Source of the DNA: Haplomitrium mnioides
Lineage: Eukaryota; Marchantiophyta; Haplomitriopsida; Calobryales
Assembly (NCBI GenBank): GCA_049999725.1
Contig: JBNGIS010020190.1
Location: 1 to 23,595, forward strand
DNA: 23,595 nt
Reading direction: 5' to 3'
Shown: piece by piece, positions 1 to 9,595 of the stretch
Numbering within the stretch: the first letter of the stretch is position 1
Layout: each line of letters begins with the position of its first letter
Notes under the pieces: model-generated
What the model was told of the DNA's origin: nothing
The model's input: only the letters and a program-made list of their open reading frames with translations
Databases searched by the model: none
Made by a program: the position numbers and the translations under genes

Positions 1-1638
1 AGCTAATATAAATGTTTGAAAGCTGCTAACTAAATGCTACTATACAATCTACAAGCTAGTAAAAATGCTTGAAAATTGGAAACAAAATAATGCAAGAAAG
101 TCTAAAAGCCAATACAAATGTTTGAAAGTTGCAACCAAATGTTGCTAGAAAGTCTACAAAATAGCACAAATGTTTAAAAGTTGCAAACCAAATGTTACCA
201 GAAAGTCTAAAAGCTAACACAAATGGTTGAAAGCTGCAATCCAAATGCTATTTGAAAGTCTAAAAGCAAATAAAAACGATTGCAAGTTGCAAACCAAATG
301 TTGCTAGAAAGTCTACAAGCTAATACAAATGTTTGAAAGTTGCAAACCAAATCATACTAGAAAGTCTACAAGCAAATACAAAATTTTCTACAAAGTCCAC
401 AAGCTAATATAAATGTTTGAAAAATGCAAACCAAATGTGACTGGAAAGTCTACAAGCTAACACAAATGTTGAAAGTTGCAAATCAAATGTTACACGAAAG
501 TCTTAAGCTAATACAAATGGTTGAAAATCGCAACCCAAGTGTTTCTAGAAAGTCTACAAGCTAATACAAATGTTTGAAGGTTGCAAACCAAGTGTTGCTA
601 GAAAGTCTGCAAGCTAGCACAAATGTTTGAAAGATGCAAACCAAATGCTACTAGAAAGTCTACAAGCTAATATAAATGCTTGAAGGTTGCAAACCAACTG
701 TTACTAGAAAGTCAACAAACTAATATAAATGTTTGAAAGTTGCAAACCAACTAATGCTAGAAAGTCTACAAACTAATACAAATGTTTGAAGGTTGTAAAC
801 GAACTGTTACTAGAAAGTCTACAAGCTAATACAAATGTTTGAAAGTTGCAAACAAAATGTTGCTAGAAAGTCTAAAAGCCAATACAAATGTTTGAAAGTT
901 GCAAACCAAATGTTGCTAGAAAGTCCACAAGCTAATACAAATGTTTGAAAGTTGCANNNNNNNNNNNNNNNNNNNNNNNNNNNNNNNNNNNNNNNNNNNN
1001 NNNNNNNNNNNNNNNNNNNNNNNNNNNNNNNNNNNNNNNNNNNNNNNNNNNNNNNNAAGTCTACAAGCTAATACAAATGTTTGAAAGTTGCAAACCAAAT
1101 GTTACAAGAAAGTCTCAAAGCTAACACAAATGTTTGAAAGTTGCAATCCAAATGCTACTTGAAAGTCTAAAAGCAAATCAAAATGCTTGCAAGTTGCAAA
1201 CCAAATGTTGCTAGAAAGTCTACAAGTGAATAAAAATGTTTGAAAGTTGCAAACCAAATGTTACAAAAAAGTGTAAAAGCTAACAGAAATGTTTAAAAGT
1301 TGCAAGCCAAATGTTGCTAGAAAGTCTACAAGCTAATACAAATGTTTGAAAGTTGCAAACCAAATGTTGCTAGAAAGTCTACAAGCGAATAAAAATGTTT
1401 GAAAGTTGCAAACCAAATGTTGCAAGAAAGTGTAAAAGCTAACACAAATGTTTGAAAGTTGCAAACCAAATGTTGCTAGAAAGTCTACAAGCTAATACAA
1501 ATGTTTAAAAGTTGCAAACCAAATGTTGCTACAAAGTCTACAAGCTAACACAATTATTTCAAAGTCCCCAACAAAATATTGCTTGAAAGTCTACAAGCTA
1601 ATATAAATGTTTGAAAGTTGCTAACTAAATGTTGTTAT
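1..1638. repeat. AT-rich tandem satellite, ~53-bp monomer (left block)
   Basis: Head-to-tail copies of a monomer of about 53 bp fill this block. Recurring cores are GAAAGTCTACAAGC, then AATGTTTGAAAGTTGC, then AACCAAATGTTGC. Copies differ by point changes and small indels. Some monomers carry variants (for example GCTAACTAAA at 25, CAATCCAAAT at 237 and 1144) that also mark the higher-order repeat in the middle block; the 25-to-237 spacing of 212 bp is the same there. A 100-N gap interrupts it. The block stops sharply at 1638, where an LTR end begins. Short open frames here are by-products of periodicity. Satellite identity is seen directly; a centromeric or pericentromeric location is only inferred. 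Confidence 0.97.
957..1056. other. Assembly gap, 100 N
   Basis: Exactly 100 N lie inside the satellite with satellite monomers on both sides. A round 100 is the usual placeholder for a gap of unknown size, so the true array length here is unknown and repeat phase cannot be carried across it. Confidence 0.98.
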
Positions 1639-2639
1639 TGTTAGGTCTTGCTTGGAGCACCAGCAGGATATAGGGGGGAAACCCCACTCGTCTCTTCAAC
1701 TGGGATGGTTGTTGTGTCGTTGTTGTATGTAGTAGAGTGGTGAAGACCTAGCTTTTGTTGTTCATGGTTTCAGTATCCATTCTGCACTCTCAAGGTCATC
1801 CCGTAGAGCGGGCTACCTTAGGATACTCTCGACCGTGGTGGGATGACAGTCCACCAGAGTCCAAAGTGCCGTGAGGGGGCCTTTCTTTTCCCTCAGGACG
1901 GAGTAGGTCCTGCAAACAACTTTGGGCTATTGGTCCAGGTTCTGGTGCAAAGAGGATTCAAAATGGGTCCAAGAATTTCTACTACATAAAGACGTAAAAT
2001 CACTGCGTCTGATTTAAATGTTTATGTTTGGATATGCACCAAAACAGGAACTCACACAATGCCTAAACATATACTCAAAAAATATCTATACTTTAATATT
2101 CTGCATCAAGTCACAAGGGGCAAGTCATTGAAATCAATCTACCTAGAACAGCTAGGCCTCAAGACTCCTTTCCTAGGTGGCTACTCCCTCTAGCTAATCT
2201 CCAGCCTTAAATATCTCTCCTTCCTTGTTCCCCCTCCTCACAGATAACCAGATATACACAGAAATTACAAATACAGAGTTACTTAATACCTACACACTTC
2301 GGCACACACACCACAAAACTCAGACACATTTACCCCCAGGTCATCTCTCTCCTTATCGAGTAACATGAACCCACTCATACGACCTTTTGGTAGGAGGAAC
2401 CATGAGATTCTACACCACGCTTCAGAAACGATAACAGTTGACAGTCACATAATAGGAATTCAATGAAATAACACAATTCATTTTAGACTACCTTAGCTAC
2501 CAACCTTGAGTGAGGGCTTGGGAATTTCTCGCCAAAGGATCTTCTTGTATGGCACCACCCCAGACTCATCCTCACTCCATACTTCCTGTTTCCATGCACC
2601 ACTCCTCATACAACCATATTCGTTCTTCAGTACCCTCTC

Positions 2640-2960
2640 TTGGTATTCCTCCCCGACTACTTGCCTTCTACTTGCCTTTTCCCTTCATTCGTATACTGTA
2701 TCCTTCCCAACACTACTACTTGCCTTCTACTTGCCTTCTATCTTCATACATACATTTCTATACTTCCTCTTGCTACTACTTGCTACTTTTCTTTCCTCTT
2801 TGACAAAACTCCACTCCCCTCTTACTACCTCCAACCTTCGTCTACTAATTTTCTCTTCTCTACTTAACATTCTTCCATCTTTCTCTACTACTTTCCTACT
2901 CTTGCTACTTAACCTTCATCAATTTCTCCTCTACCACTTTTCTTCTTTTTCCCTCTTAAC
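2640..2960. repeat. Pyrimidine-rich, imperfectly repetitive tract inside the element-1 LTR
   Basis: The plus strand is mostly C and T with recurring CTACTTGCCTT-type words, for example the doublets around 2656 and 2714. The open frames across it encode Leu/Ser/Phe/Thr-rich low-complexity strings with no recognisable domain. It reads as simple-sequence drift within the LTR, not as a gene. Confidence 0.6.
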
Positions 2961-5008
2961 CTTCGCCTCACAAACTTAACAAGTCCTACCCCCTACTCTT
3001 CCTATAAGAACACTTAGTCCCCTTCTTTTCTATTCTCCTCATATTTGAATCAAAACCTCCCCCTTAAATCCTTAACAATCCCAACTGTAGTCGATTCTTA
3101 CTCAGACGGTGATCTTTCTCCACTTCAGGTCGCATCTAGGTAGGTTCTTGGGTTGCTTTCACCTACACCGTCAACTAACTGTCCATAGTCAACCACTTCC
3201 CAAGTGAACCGTCACTTTCTCATGCCTTTATCAAAACACTCCCTCCTTGTGTCTAGACTTCTTCTCTGCATGGACCGAACCTTCCTTTTGAAATCAAATA
3301 GCATGTCATTGTCTCTCTAGTTTGTCGTCTTCTGTGGTAACGTCCCAGTAGCATGTTTGTTGCTCATGTGAAGGTCACTCCTGGTTTACATCCCTCTTGT
3401 ATCCGCCGTATCCCAATTCAAACATTTTCCTCGATAGAGCACCATCTCCCCTTCAACCAGTTCAAACTACGCATGGACCACTTGCATCGTCTACAAATTC
3501 CTTGCAGAATGCCCAATAGTGGCAAGACGCAACAAAAGTGCTAATAGGAACACGGATGCATGGCAAGACGGAAATCAGAAACCTTTGCTTCTTCTCTTTC
3601 CCATTTACTTTTTTCTTTGCTCCTTGGGGGCTAATTTCCCTCTCGCCTCTGGCTGACTGTTGCTTCTATGTCCCAATCAAAATCCAGCCGCGGTGGAACA
3701 TGTCGGCGAGTTCAGCTGTGCGTTGCTTATAGCCCCATATTCCTTCTTGCTGAACCCTCCTACTCATGCAGACCTCGAGTCCTTCTTCGCAAGTCTCTGC
3801 GCAACTATCTTTAGTTTGGGCACCTCCCTACCAACATAGAATTTTCTTACCACCTTCTGAGACCAAATTGTTTCAAGGTACATCTCGAATTTCAGCAGCC
3901 AGAACCCCTGAAGGTATTCTGAGTCTACGAAATTGCTTCCGTGCCCTCTCACGTTCTCACTCCTTCTCTCTATCTGGCCTTGTTGCATTTGCTTCCTCTG
4001 CACAGCCGGTGCATCCCCGGTGGATTCGGTTCAGAATACATTTCCTTTCTGATTTTAAACACAAAAATTTTCTTCTCGGTTTCTACTCTTGAGCGGACAT
4101 GCAACTTGGCTAATTTCTGTGCCAACCATCACGATTGGCTATAGCAGCCTCACTTCGGTCCCCTTTTGCTTGACGGTATCCAGGATGAAGCTAGCGTAGA
4201 GGAATAGGGGCTAAAGCAGGCCACCATGATATCAAATAGCGACTCAGAGCAATGCCGCACCCTTCAACTTAAGCAGCTCGCTGAATCTTCTGATCTGAGT
4301 TTGTCTTCCATTCACCGAACGTTAGTAATCCGACCATTGCTGTCAACTTGTCCCTTGATTGCTACCTACAGCCATGCTTGCATTCATACTTCCGCCACTC
4401 CTCCTCCATCGACTGGTGACGGGCTTCAATTGTAATGGCTCCACTCGCAGGAACCTTCTTTCCTCTGCCAGACCTTTCTTGCTGTTTCTTTTTTCTTGTT
4501 TCTTGATACTTCTTGATTTCATTCCCTAGATGGTTTCTCCTTTAAATCAGGTTTGCTCATTCAAGAACATTGACGAGCCGCCTTCTTCAGCCAGCCATTT
4601 AGTGGATCTAGCGTCTTTGGACCTCCCTCCAATTGGCTAACAAACTCTACATTCCCCCGCTGCATCCCACTATAATTTTCCACGTAATCAATCCTCAACA
4701 GACCATCAAATTATCGTCGCAGGATGTTCCTCTCCCAGATTACTCGACTGGCAATGTGTTCCCTAGCTATACTTGGAGCCTAACTTTTGGCTTTGATCCC
4801 TTCAGCCTCACCTCCGCTTCGATTGGACCCTGGGCAGCCTCCTCTGATGCGACTTCCTCATCGACTGTTCCTGAAAACTGCATTCCAATCATGCAGATTA
4901 CCTCCCCGCGAACACACCTTTTCAACCAAAATATGATCCCCACGCCATTTTGATCAAGCTCTCTTTTTCGACCGTGGCTCCTCGACCATTTCCAGTAGAG
5001 AACCTGTC

Positions 5009-5215
5009 GTCATCCCGCATATCTAGTCTTCTCTTTAGCAAGGACTTTGGTCTCTGAATTATCTGTTCTTGATTAAACACCATGCATGGTATTGTATCAT
5101 GTACTCATATCGTCATCTCGCATATCCAGTCTTCTCTTCAACGAGGACTTCGGTCTCTAGCTTATCTGCTCTTGATAAACACCATGCATGCTATTGTATC
5201 AACGTACTCCTCTCT
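5009..5215. repeat. Two-copy tandem duplication, ~103 bp unit, inside the element-1 LTR
   Basis: GTCATCCCGCATATC at 5009 recurs as GTCATCTCGCATATC at 5112. The two copies stay parallel through CACCATGCATGGTATTGTAT and CACCATGCATGCTATTGTAT. They have diverged by scattered, mostly transitional changes, so the duplication is old. Confidence 0.85.
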
Positions 5216-5270
5216 ACAGTCTCCCTTAGCACACCACAATCAAGCATCCACTTCCCAACGGCTCTTCATT

Positions 5271-5393
5271 CCTTCATACACATTCTTCAGCGGCTTCCTT
5301 TTCTCTCAAAAAACACATTCTAGAGCAGCTTCCTTTTCCTTCATACACACTCTGCCGCGACCATCTTTTCCTCTATAAACACATTCTACTCCC
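5271..5393. repeat. Degenerate short tandem repeat (~40-50 bp units)
   Basis: Words of the form CTTCCTTTTC and CATACACATTCT / AAACACATTCT recur about three to four times: CATACACATTCT, AAACACATTCT, CATACACACTCT, ATAAACACATTCT. The series directly follows the 103-bp duplication and precedes the C16 run. Confidence 0.6.
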
Positions 5394-5409
5394 TCATCAA
5401 GAGCCGCAA

Positions 5410-5425
5410 CCCCCCCCCCCCCCCC
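5410..5425. repeat. C16 homopolymer
   Basis: Sixteen consecutive C on the plus strand. The length is unreliable in most sequencing chemistries. It lies in the non-coding LTR. Confidence 0.9.
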
Positions 5426-5865
5426 AAGAATCTATATGCGCCACACAAGAGTACCCGACCTACACAGCGCGGCTCCCCAGAGCACCAAGAAGAATGAAAC
5501 TATGGGGGGGCCCCCTCAACGAGCCCCTCCATGTTCTTTATCTGACCCTAACTCCCACAAGCGCAGGAGTTTCTTCTTTCAATGTCCACCTTTGGATCAA
5601 AACAATCTCCACCGTTCGCTATAGATTAAATCTCCTCCATATGCTTGTATCTCCATTTTCTTGGACAGGTAGCTAAGGTAATCCCTTTTACTTCCTTTAG
5701 TTTTTTATAATTCTTGTATTTGTATGTATATATGGACTCAACACATCATACTAAGTAAACACAAAAAATATATATATAATTTTCCCACGCATGACTAACT
5801 TCCTAACCAAAGCACTCTCACACACACACATGGGAACATTACACAGGGAGGTGTGGGGTGCGACA

Positions 5866-5892
5866 ACTTCCTTTTTTCTTTTCTTTTCTCTG
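5866..5892 (-). promoter_or_regulatory. Putative polypurine tract of element 1
   Basis: The minus strand reads GAGAAAAGAAAAGAAAAAAG then GAAGT, immediately followed by TGTCGCACCCC. A purine run abutting TG is where plus-strand DNA synthesis is primed in LTR retrotransposons. It sits about 220-250 bp past the integrase frame, a normal distance. Its position fixes the inner LTR edge proposed here. Confidence 0.65.
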
Positions 5893-6113
5893 CGGGAGCC
5901 ATTTCCCATTCCTTGCTGTTCTGAGCTGCCATTGTCCTTGAAGTCGTTTTTTGGTACCTGATTCAAAAAGAACGTATTGATCCTACAATGGCATTTCTAA
6001 AAACTAAAATATTTTCTAACATCTATTCCTAAAACTTTTCTTATTGCTGGCTTCATGCTCTGGACCGCGTCCGTTGTCACTTTCTTGTTGCCTCTTGTGT
6101 CATCATATCACTC

Positions 6114-6500
6114 CTAAAGGCCTGACGAGTGGGTAGTGAATTTTGGAGCAAAGCGGATGAACCGCATGTCAAAAACTAGCACCAAGTCGCCAACTTGAAA
6201 ATTACATTTCAAAATACGACTGTCATGAATGATTTTGGTTTGTTGTTGGTGTTTGAAGCGTATATCTGAAGCCTGTAGGCTGTCCTCTTGCAGATTCTCT
6301 AAAATCGTTAGCATGTGTTTCAGTGAATCGATTGGACCCATCTGATTCACAATGGCTACTCTCAGTGATGGGACTTGTACCTCAATGGGGAGCAAAGCTT
6401 CCTGTCCATAGACTAAGTGAAAGGGGGTATACCCTATTGAGGTTTTGGACATGGACCAATAGACCCATAAGGCGGCAGGTAAGTGCTCGTCCTAGTCCGA
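6114..6500 (-). pseudogene. Element 1 integrase, C-terminal part (degenerate)
   Basis: The open stretch of about 112 codons starting SKTSIGYTPFHLVYGQEALLP is the segment that follows the catalytic core in plant gypsy integrases (typical T-GYTPF-LVYG-EA-LP). It continues through a coiled or helical stretch to CNFQVGDLVLVFD, matching the KF-x-GDLVL motif of the C-terminal integrase module. Upstream in the same frame (6492-6494) a TAG interrupts the expected SDWDEHL-type stretch. A frameshift of about one base near 6530 separates it from the core. The frame ends at 6114, shortly after RFAPKFTTHSSGL, near the usual end of pol. It is non-functional as written. Confidence 0.85.
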
Positions 6501-6985
6501 GCAATGGTGAGAAACCGTTTCGTCAATATGGCCTGCAAAATCTTGTTTGTACTTTCAGCCTAGCCATTGGCCTATGGATGATAAGGCGCTAAAGTTTGAT
6601 GTCTAATGGAGTACAAAGTAGTAAATGCAACAATTACTTCATTTAAGAAGTGAGTGCCTCTGTCACTGAATAGCTCTGGGGGGCAACCGTATTGAGTCAA
6701 GATGTTGGAATAGAGAAATGCAGCCACTGACGCAGCGTTGTCTACCGGTAGAGCGATGGCTTCTGCCCATTTGGTGACATAATCTGTTGTTGCTAGCATG
6801 TACTGATTTCGTCTCGAGCGAGAGGGTGGTGCAATTGGGCCAATAAAGTCCATACCCCATTTTTCGAATGGACATAAGGGAAGAGTAGGTACCAGGGGCA
6901 TTTCTTGCCTAGGAGTGGGCCAGTGTGTTCGTTGGCATGCATCACAAGTACGAGTAAACTTGTGCAAGTCTGCAAATAAAGTTGG
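6501..6985 (-). pseudogene. Element 1 integrase catalytic core and zinc-finger cysteines (degenerate)
   Basis: Integrase inserts the element's cDNA into the genome. This frame starts just after an in-frame TGA (6986-6988). It carries CDAC, the cysteine half of the H2C2 zinc finger, then WGMDFIGPI with the first catalytic Asp, DYVTKWAEA, and LFSDRGTHF with the second Asp. The third catalytic residue (Glu) lies in the segment after APYHP. There two TAG stops, at 6572-6574 and 6560-6562, replace what are normally Gln codons around AN-G, while AESTNK is still readable beyond them. Family and order are certain; activity is excluded by the stops and by the downstream frameshift. Confidence 0.92.
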
Positions 6986-7815
6986 TCACCAATATCTTGA
7001 ACATAGAGCCTTGCGAGATGTGGTTTTTTCGGTGAAATGTCCACCACATGTGGCTGTGTGGCAGCCTTGGAGAACCTGTGTAGTGTGTGGAGGAACCAGA
7101 CACCTACGCAAGACCCCGTCTGGACCCATCCTATAAAGAACTCCGGATAAAATAGTATAGGGACCAGCTGCCCTTGCAAATGCAAGGCGCTGGTCAGCTC
7201 TCACATGAGGGGAAAGGGTGCCATATGTCAAAAAATGGACGATAGGCATGTACCATTCGTGATCTGCAAGATGTAAGTATGGTGGTACACAGGAGTCCTG
7301 CTCTGGAAGGGATGTGGAAACCTGCAAGACCCACAGATCAGGAAAACCGTCGTCTAAAGAATTCAATTCGGGAGTGTCGGGAACGCGGGAGAGAAGGTCA
7401 CAGTTCCGATGTTTTACTCCAGGTCTTACTTGCAAGTTGAATTTGAACTCTTGTAGGAGCAGTACCCAATGAGCTAATCTTCCAGTCAGGTCGTGCTTGT
7501 TTATGATATATTTTAGTGAGTCGTGATCCACAATGAAGGTGAAGAAGTAGCCCAAGAGATAGTGGCGAAATTTTTTGACAACGTAAATCAGTCCCAGTGC
7601 TTCACGTTTTGTTACATTATAATTTCGTTCCGCCATGCTCAATTGTCGGCCCGCATAGTAAATAGGGCATTCTCTGCCATCATGGATTTGTGTGAGCACT
7701 GCGCTTGTCACTGTGGATGAAGTATCCACCATCGCTAGGAAAGGTAACGACCAATTGATTGGAGCCAAGAATGGAAGAGAGGCCAGCAAATTTTTAGAGC
7801 TTGTTGGCAGTCCGC
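6986..7815 (-). pseudogene. Element 1 RNase H, connection and start of integrase
   Basis: RNase H removes the RNA strand during reverse transcription. Visible motifs in the ~278-codon frame are FLAMVDTSS (residue 33 Asp), MAERNYNVTKREALG (Glu74), VDHDSLKYI (Asp99) and NCDLLSRVP (Asp142), so the active-site acids are present. HWVLLLQEF and HRNCDLLSR are typical of gypsy RNase H. Residues ~250-278 hold GCHTATCGGHF, the two histidines of the integrase H2C2 finger, before the frame ends at a TGA in place of a Trp codon. The first few codons of the open frame are out of register; the true reading enters near 7795 through a shift at a run of five A from the preceding frame. Confidence 0.93.
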
Positions 7816-7930
7816 AGTCCACACAAATGGAACAGTCTGATGCATTAGATGGTAGAGGGGGGAGGCTACCTTTGCATAATTAAGGCAATAACGCCGATAG
7901 TAGACTGACTTTCCCAAGAAGTGTTGGAGC
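7780..7930 (-). pseudogene. Element 1 RT-RNase H connection segment in a shifted frame
   Basis: The minus-strand frame reads GKSVYYRRYCLNYAKVASPL, then FVWTADCQQALK. This is the standard gypsy connection (FLG...YYRRFI-NFA-IA-PL...F-W...C--AF--LK) that links RT to RNase H. It is in a different frame from both the RT (upstream) and the RNase H (downstream), so one indel lies on each side: at the TG/G-run near 7943-7970 and at the A-run near 7795. Confidence 0.88.
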
Positions 7931-7942
7931 TGTTTGACCGTT

Positions 7943-7970
7943 TGTGTGTGTGTGTGGGGGGGGGGGGGGG
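7943..7970. repeat. (TG)n-G15 simple repeat inside the pol pseudogene
   Basis: About seven TG units run into fifteen G on the plus strand (G run 7956-7970). On the minus strand this translates as a proline run then THTH, replacing the conserved linker between RT and the connection segment. It marks the frame change. Length polymorphism is likely. Confidence 0.9.
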
Positions 7971-8971
7971 CAGCGACAGAATGATGTTGGCTTTAGCGGG
8001 ATCAGGATGGATTCCGTGCTCAGAAATGACATGGCCCAAAAGAACACCTGCTGGAGCGAGGAACTTGCATTTTTTGGGGTTTAGGGAAATGCCATGTGTA
8101 CGGCAGCAGAGAAAGGGAAGTTCCAATTTAGCAAGGTGTTGGTTGCTGGTACTGTATACAGTAAAATCGTCCAGGTATATTTCCAAGCACTTGTCTGGAC
8201 CTTGGAGCAGTGGCTCAAATGCCATAATCATTATATATTGGAAGGCACTTGGTGCATTGCATAAGCCAAAGACGAGCTTGTTGTAGGAATGGCAGCCCCA
8301 TGGTGTGGTAATAGTTGTCAAATGTCGAGAATCTTGGTGGATTTCAATCTGATTGTATCCTGAAAATCCGTCCAAAAAACTGTAACATTGTTTTCCAACG
8401 ACGTTGTCTAATATAGTGTCGATGAAGAGGATTGGGAAATGCTCTGGAATTGTCACAGCGTTGAGGGACTTGAAATCCCCACAAACCCGGACTGAACCAT
8501 CAGGCTTGGGGACTACCACTATGGGGGAAACCCAGTCAGTGAGTCCAGCATTCGAAATTATACCTGCATACAGCATCTTAGTGATATGCTCCTGCACTAA
8601 GCTTGTATATTTGGGGTTTAACCGGTAGGGGCGTTTTCGAATAGGTCTAGCATCCGGCCTTAGTTTTATATGATATTGATAAATGGAGGCTGGAATGCCA
8701 GTCATTTCGTCGTAGGACCACGCAAAGACATCAATATACTTGTGGACTAGGTCCAAGAATTCATTCTGGTCTGCTTGAGAGACCCCATCGTATATGCGAA
8801 GGCTCTTATGCTGGTCTAACAGCACTGGGAGGTCTTTGAACTGCACCTCTACAAAATTACAGAAGGTGAATAAGTTTCCAAAAATATTTTCTTCCTCTTC
8901 ATGGTCTGGACATAGAAATCTTGAGTTGGTATCAACCATGGCTAACTCTGTAAATTGTTGTCCAAGGGATT

Positions 8972-9015
8972 GAGGAGAAGGGATTAGAGTCTGAGTATAC
9001 ATAGACAAAATTACT
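8972..9015. repeat. 44-bp segment duplicated at 9997-10040 (source copy)
   Basis: GAGGAGAAGGGATT through ATAGACAAAATTACT recurs at 9997-10040 with a single mismatch (A/G). In this copy it lies within the pol frame just upstream of RT, so it is probably the original. Confidence 0.9.
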
Positions 9016-9041
9016 CGTTGTCCAGGGGGTCCAACTGTCAT

Positions 9042-9595
9042 GGTCCCATCTGCAAAGTCTAACTGTGCATGGTTTTGTTTTAGCTAGGGACATCCCAGAA
9101 GGAGTGGGCACTAATTTTTTTGCATTATCCTCAAAACCAGGTAGTGTACCAAGTATTCTTGATCAGCAAATAGTGTGGGAATGTTTTTTAGGACACCTAA
9201 GGGAAGGATGTCACTCCCATCAACCAATCAAAGTACCAAAAAGGTTTTTTGTAAGGCAGATGTAGAATAGCCTATTGAGCTCATGGTATCTTTTATCATT
9301 ATATTTACTGCCGATCTAGTGTCCAGGTGAGCAGCCGGGATTAGTATGTCGTCGATGAAAATAGCTGTGGCTGGCGTGCCCAGGTCATAGAGTGACACTA
9401 GGTGTACCACAGGCAGTTCTTCTACGAAATTCTCTCGTTGGTCCTCACCTACGGTTCTGAACTTGTTGGCACCGGAGGGGCAGTTGGTACTTCTGAAGTC
9501 TGTGTCAAAGTAGGCGGCTTTAGAGTTTTTCTTGACAATTTTTGGTTGCTGGCTTTCACCATATAGGCAGAGTGTGATTTCTAACGAGGCAAGAC
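9042..9595 (-). pseudogene. Element 1 aspartic protease (retropepsin-like, degenerate)
   Basis: The retropepsin cleaves the polyprotein. A minus-strand frame is open from about 9595 to 9228 and contains FIDDILIPAAHLDTRSAVNI at the active-site region; the expected D-T/S-G triad reads Asp-Thr-Arg here (AGA at 9315-9317). After a frameshift near 9235 the next frame reads LVDGSDILPLG, then a second break, then LLLGCP-stop-LKQ where related elements have LLGRPWL. The stop is TAG at 9084-9086. The order (flap-side DGS, then LLG-PWL, then RT) matches plant gypsy polyproteins. The active-site change, two frameshifts and the stop make it inactive. Confidence 0.85.

Larger units (their letters stand above)
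1639..5865 (-). repeat. Putative 3' LTR of element 1 (~4.2 kb)
   Basis: The plus-strand edge TGTTAG at 1639 follows satellite directly, so on the minus strand the LTR ends CTAACA. The other edge is placed at 5865 because the minus strand there reads a long purine tract followed by TGTCGCACCCC, the usual polypurine tract/LTR start layout, about 250 bp after the integrase frame ends. This gives TGT...ACA termini. The stretch holds no credible gene: it is largely pyrimidine-rich on the plus strand, with short tandem duplications and a C16 run. Without a 5' LTR to compare, the inner boundary is inferred. A shorter LTR ending near 3052, next to another purine tract (minus strand TTAAGGGGGAGG), is the main alternative. 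Confidence 0.6.
7866..9041 (-). pseudogene. Element 1 reverse transcriptase (open frame, ~391 codons)
   Basis: Reverse transcriptase copies element RNA into cDNA. Residues ~100-116 read KYIDVFAWSYDEMTGI, a lead-in typical of plant gypsy RT. The polymerase domain follows: LRPDARPIRKRPYRLNP (~127-143), DWVSPIVVVPKPDGSVRVC (~169-187), FLDGFSGYNQI with catalytic Asp224, VFGLCNAPSAFQ (~257-268) and the YLDD box at 289-292 (bases 8166-8177). GISLNPKKCKFL and GHVISEHGIHPDPAK complete the thumb side. The last ~35 residues (PPPPPTHTHKRSN onward) are out of register because of a TG/G-run expansion. The open frame's first Met (9041) is not the true start, because related sequence continues upstream with a TAG at 9084-9086. 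Confidence 0.95.

Noticed and set aside
56-1098. Short minus-strand open frames with NFQTFVLAFRLS-type repeats
   Set aside because: They translate the satellite monomer itself; one crosses the N gap. No start context or domain.
1-1638. Regular ~53-bp spacing resembling a CRISPR array
   Set aside because: The whole period is repeated with no unique spacers, and the setting is a plant genome with retroelements. It is a satellite.
2506-2979. 157-codon plus-strand open frame
   Set aside because: Leu/Ser/Phe/Thr-rich translation of a pyrimidine-rich tract; overlapping frames are equally open and no domain is visible.
3000-3075. Alternative element-1 LTR edge next to a TTAAGGGGGAGG purine tract (minus strand)
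   Set aside because: It would leave 3 kb of non-coding DNA between integrase and LTR. The tract at 5866 lies at a normal distance and is followed by TGTCGCACCCC. Kept only as an alternative.
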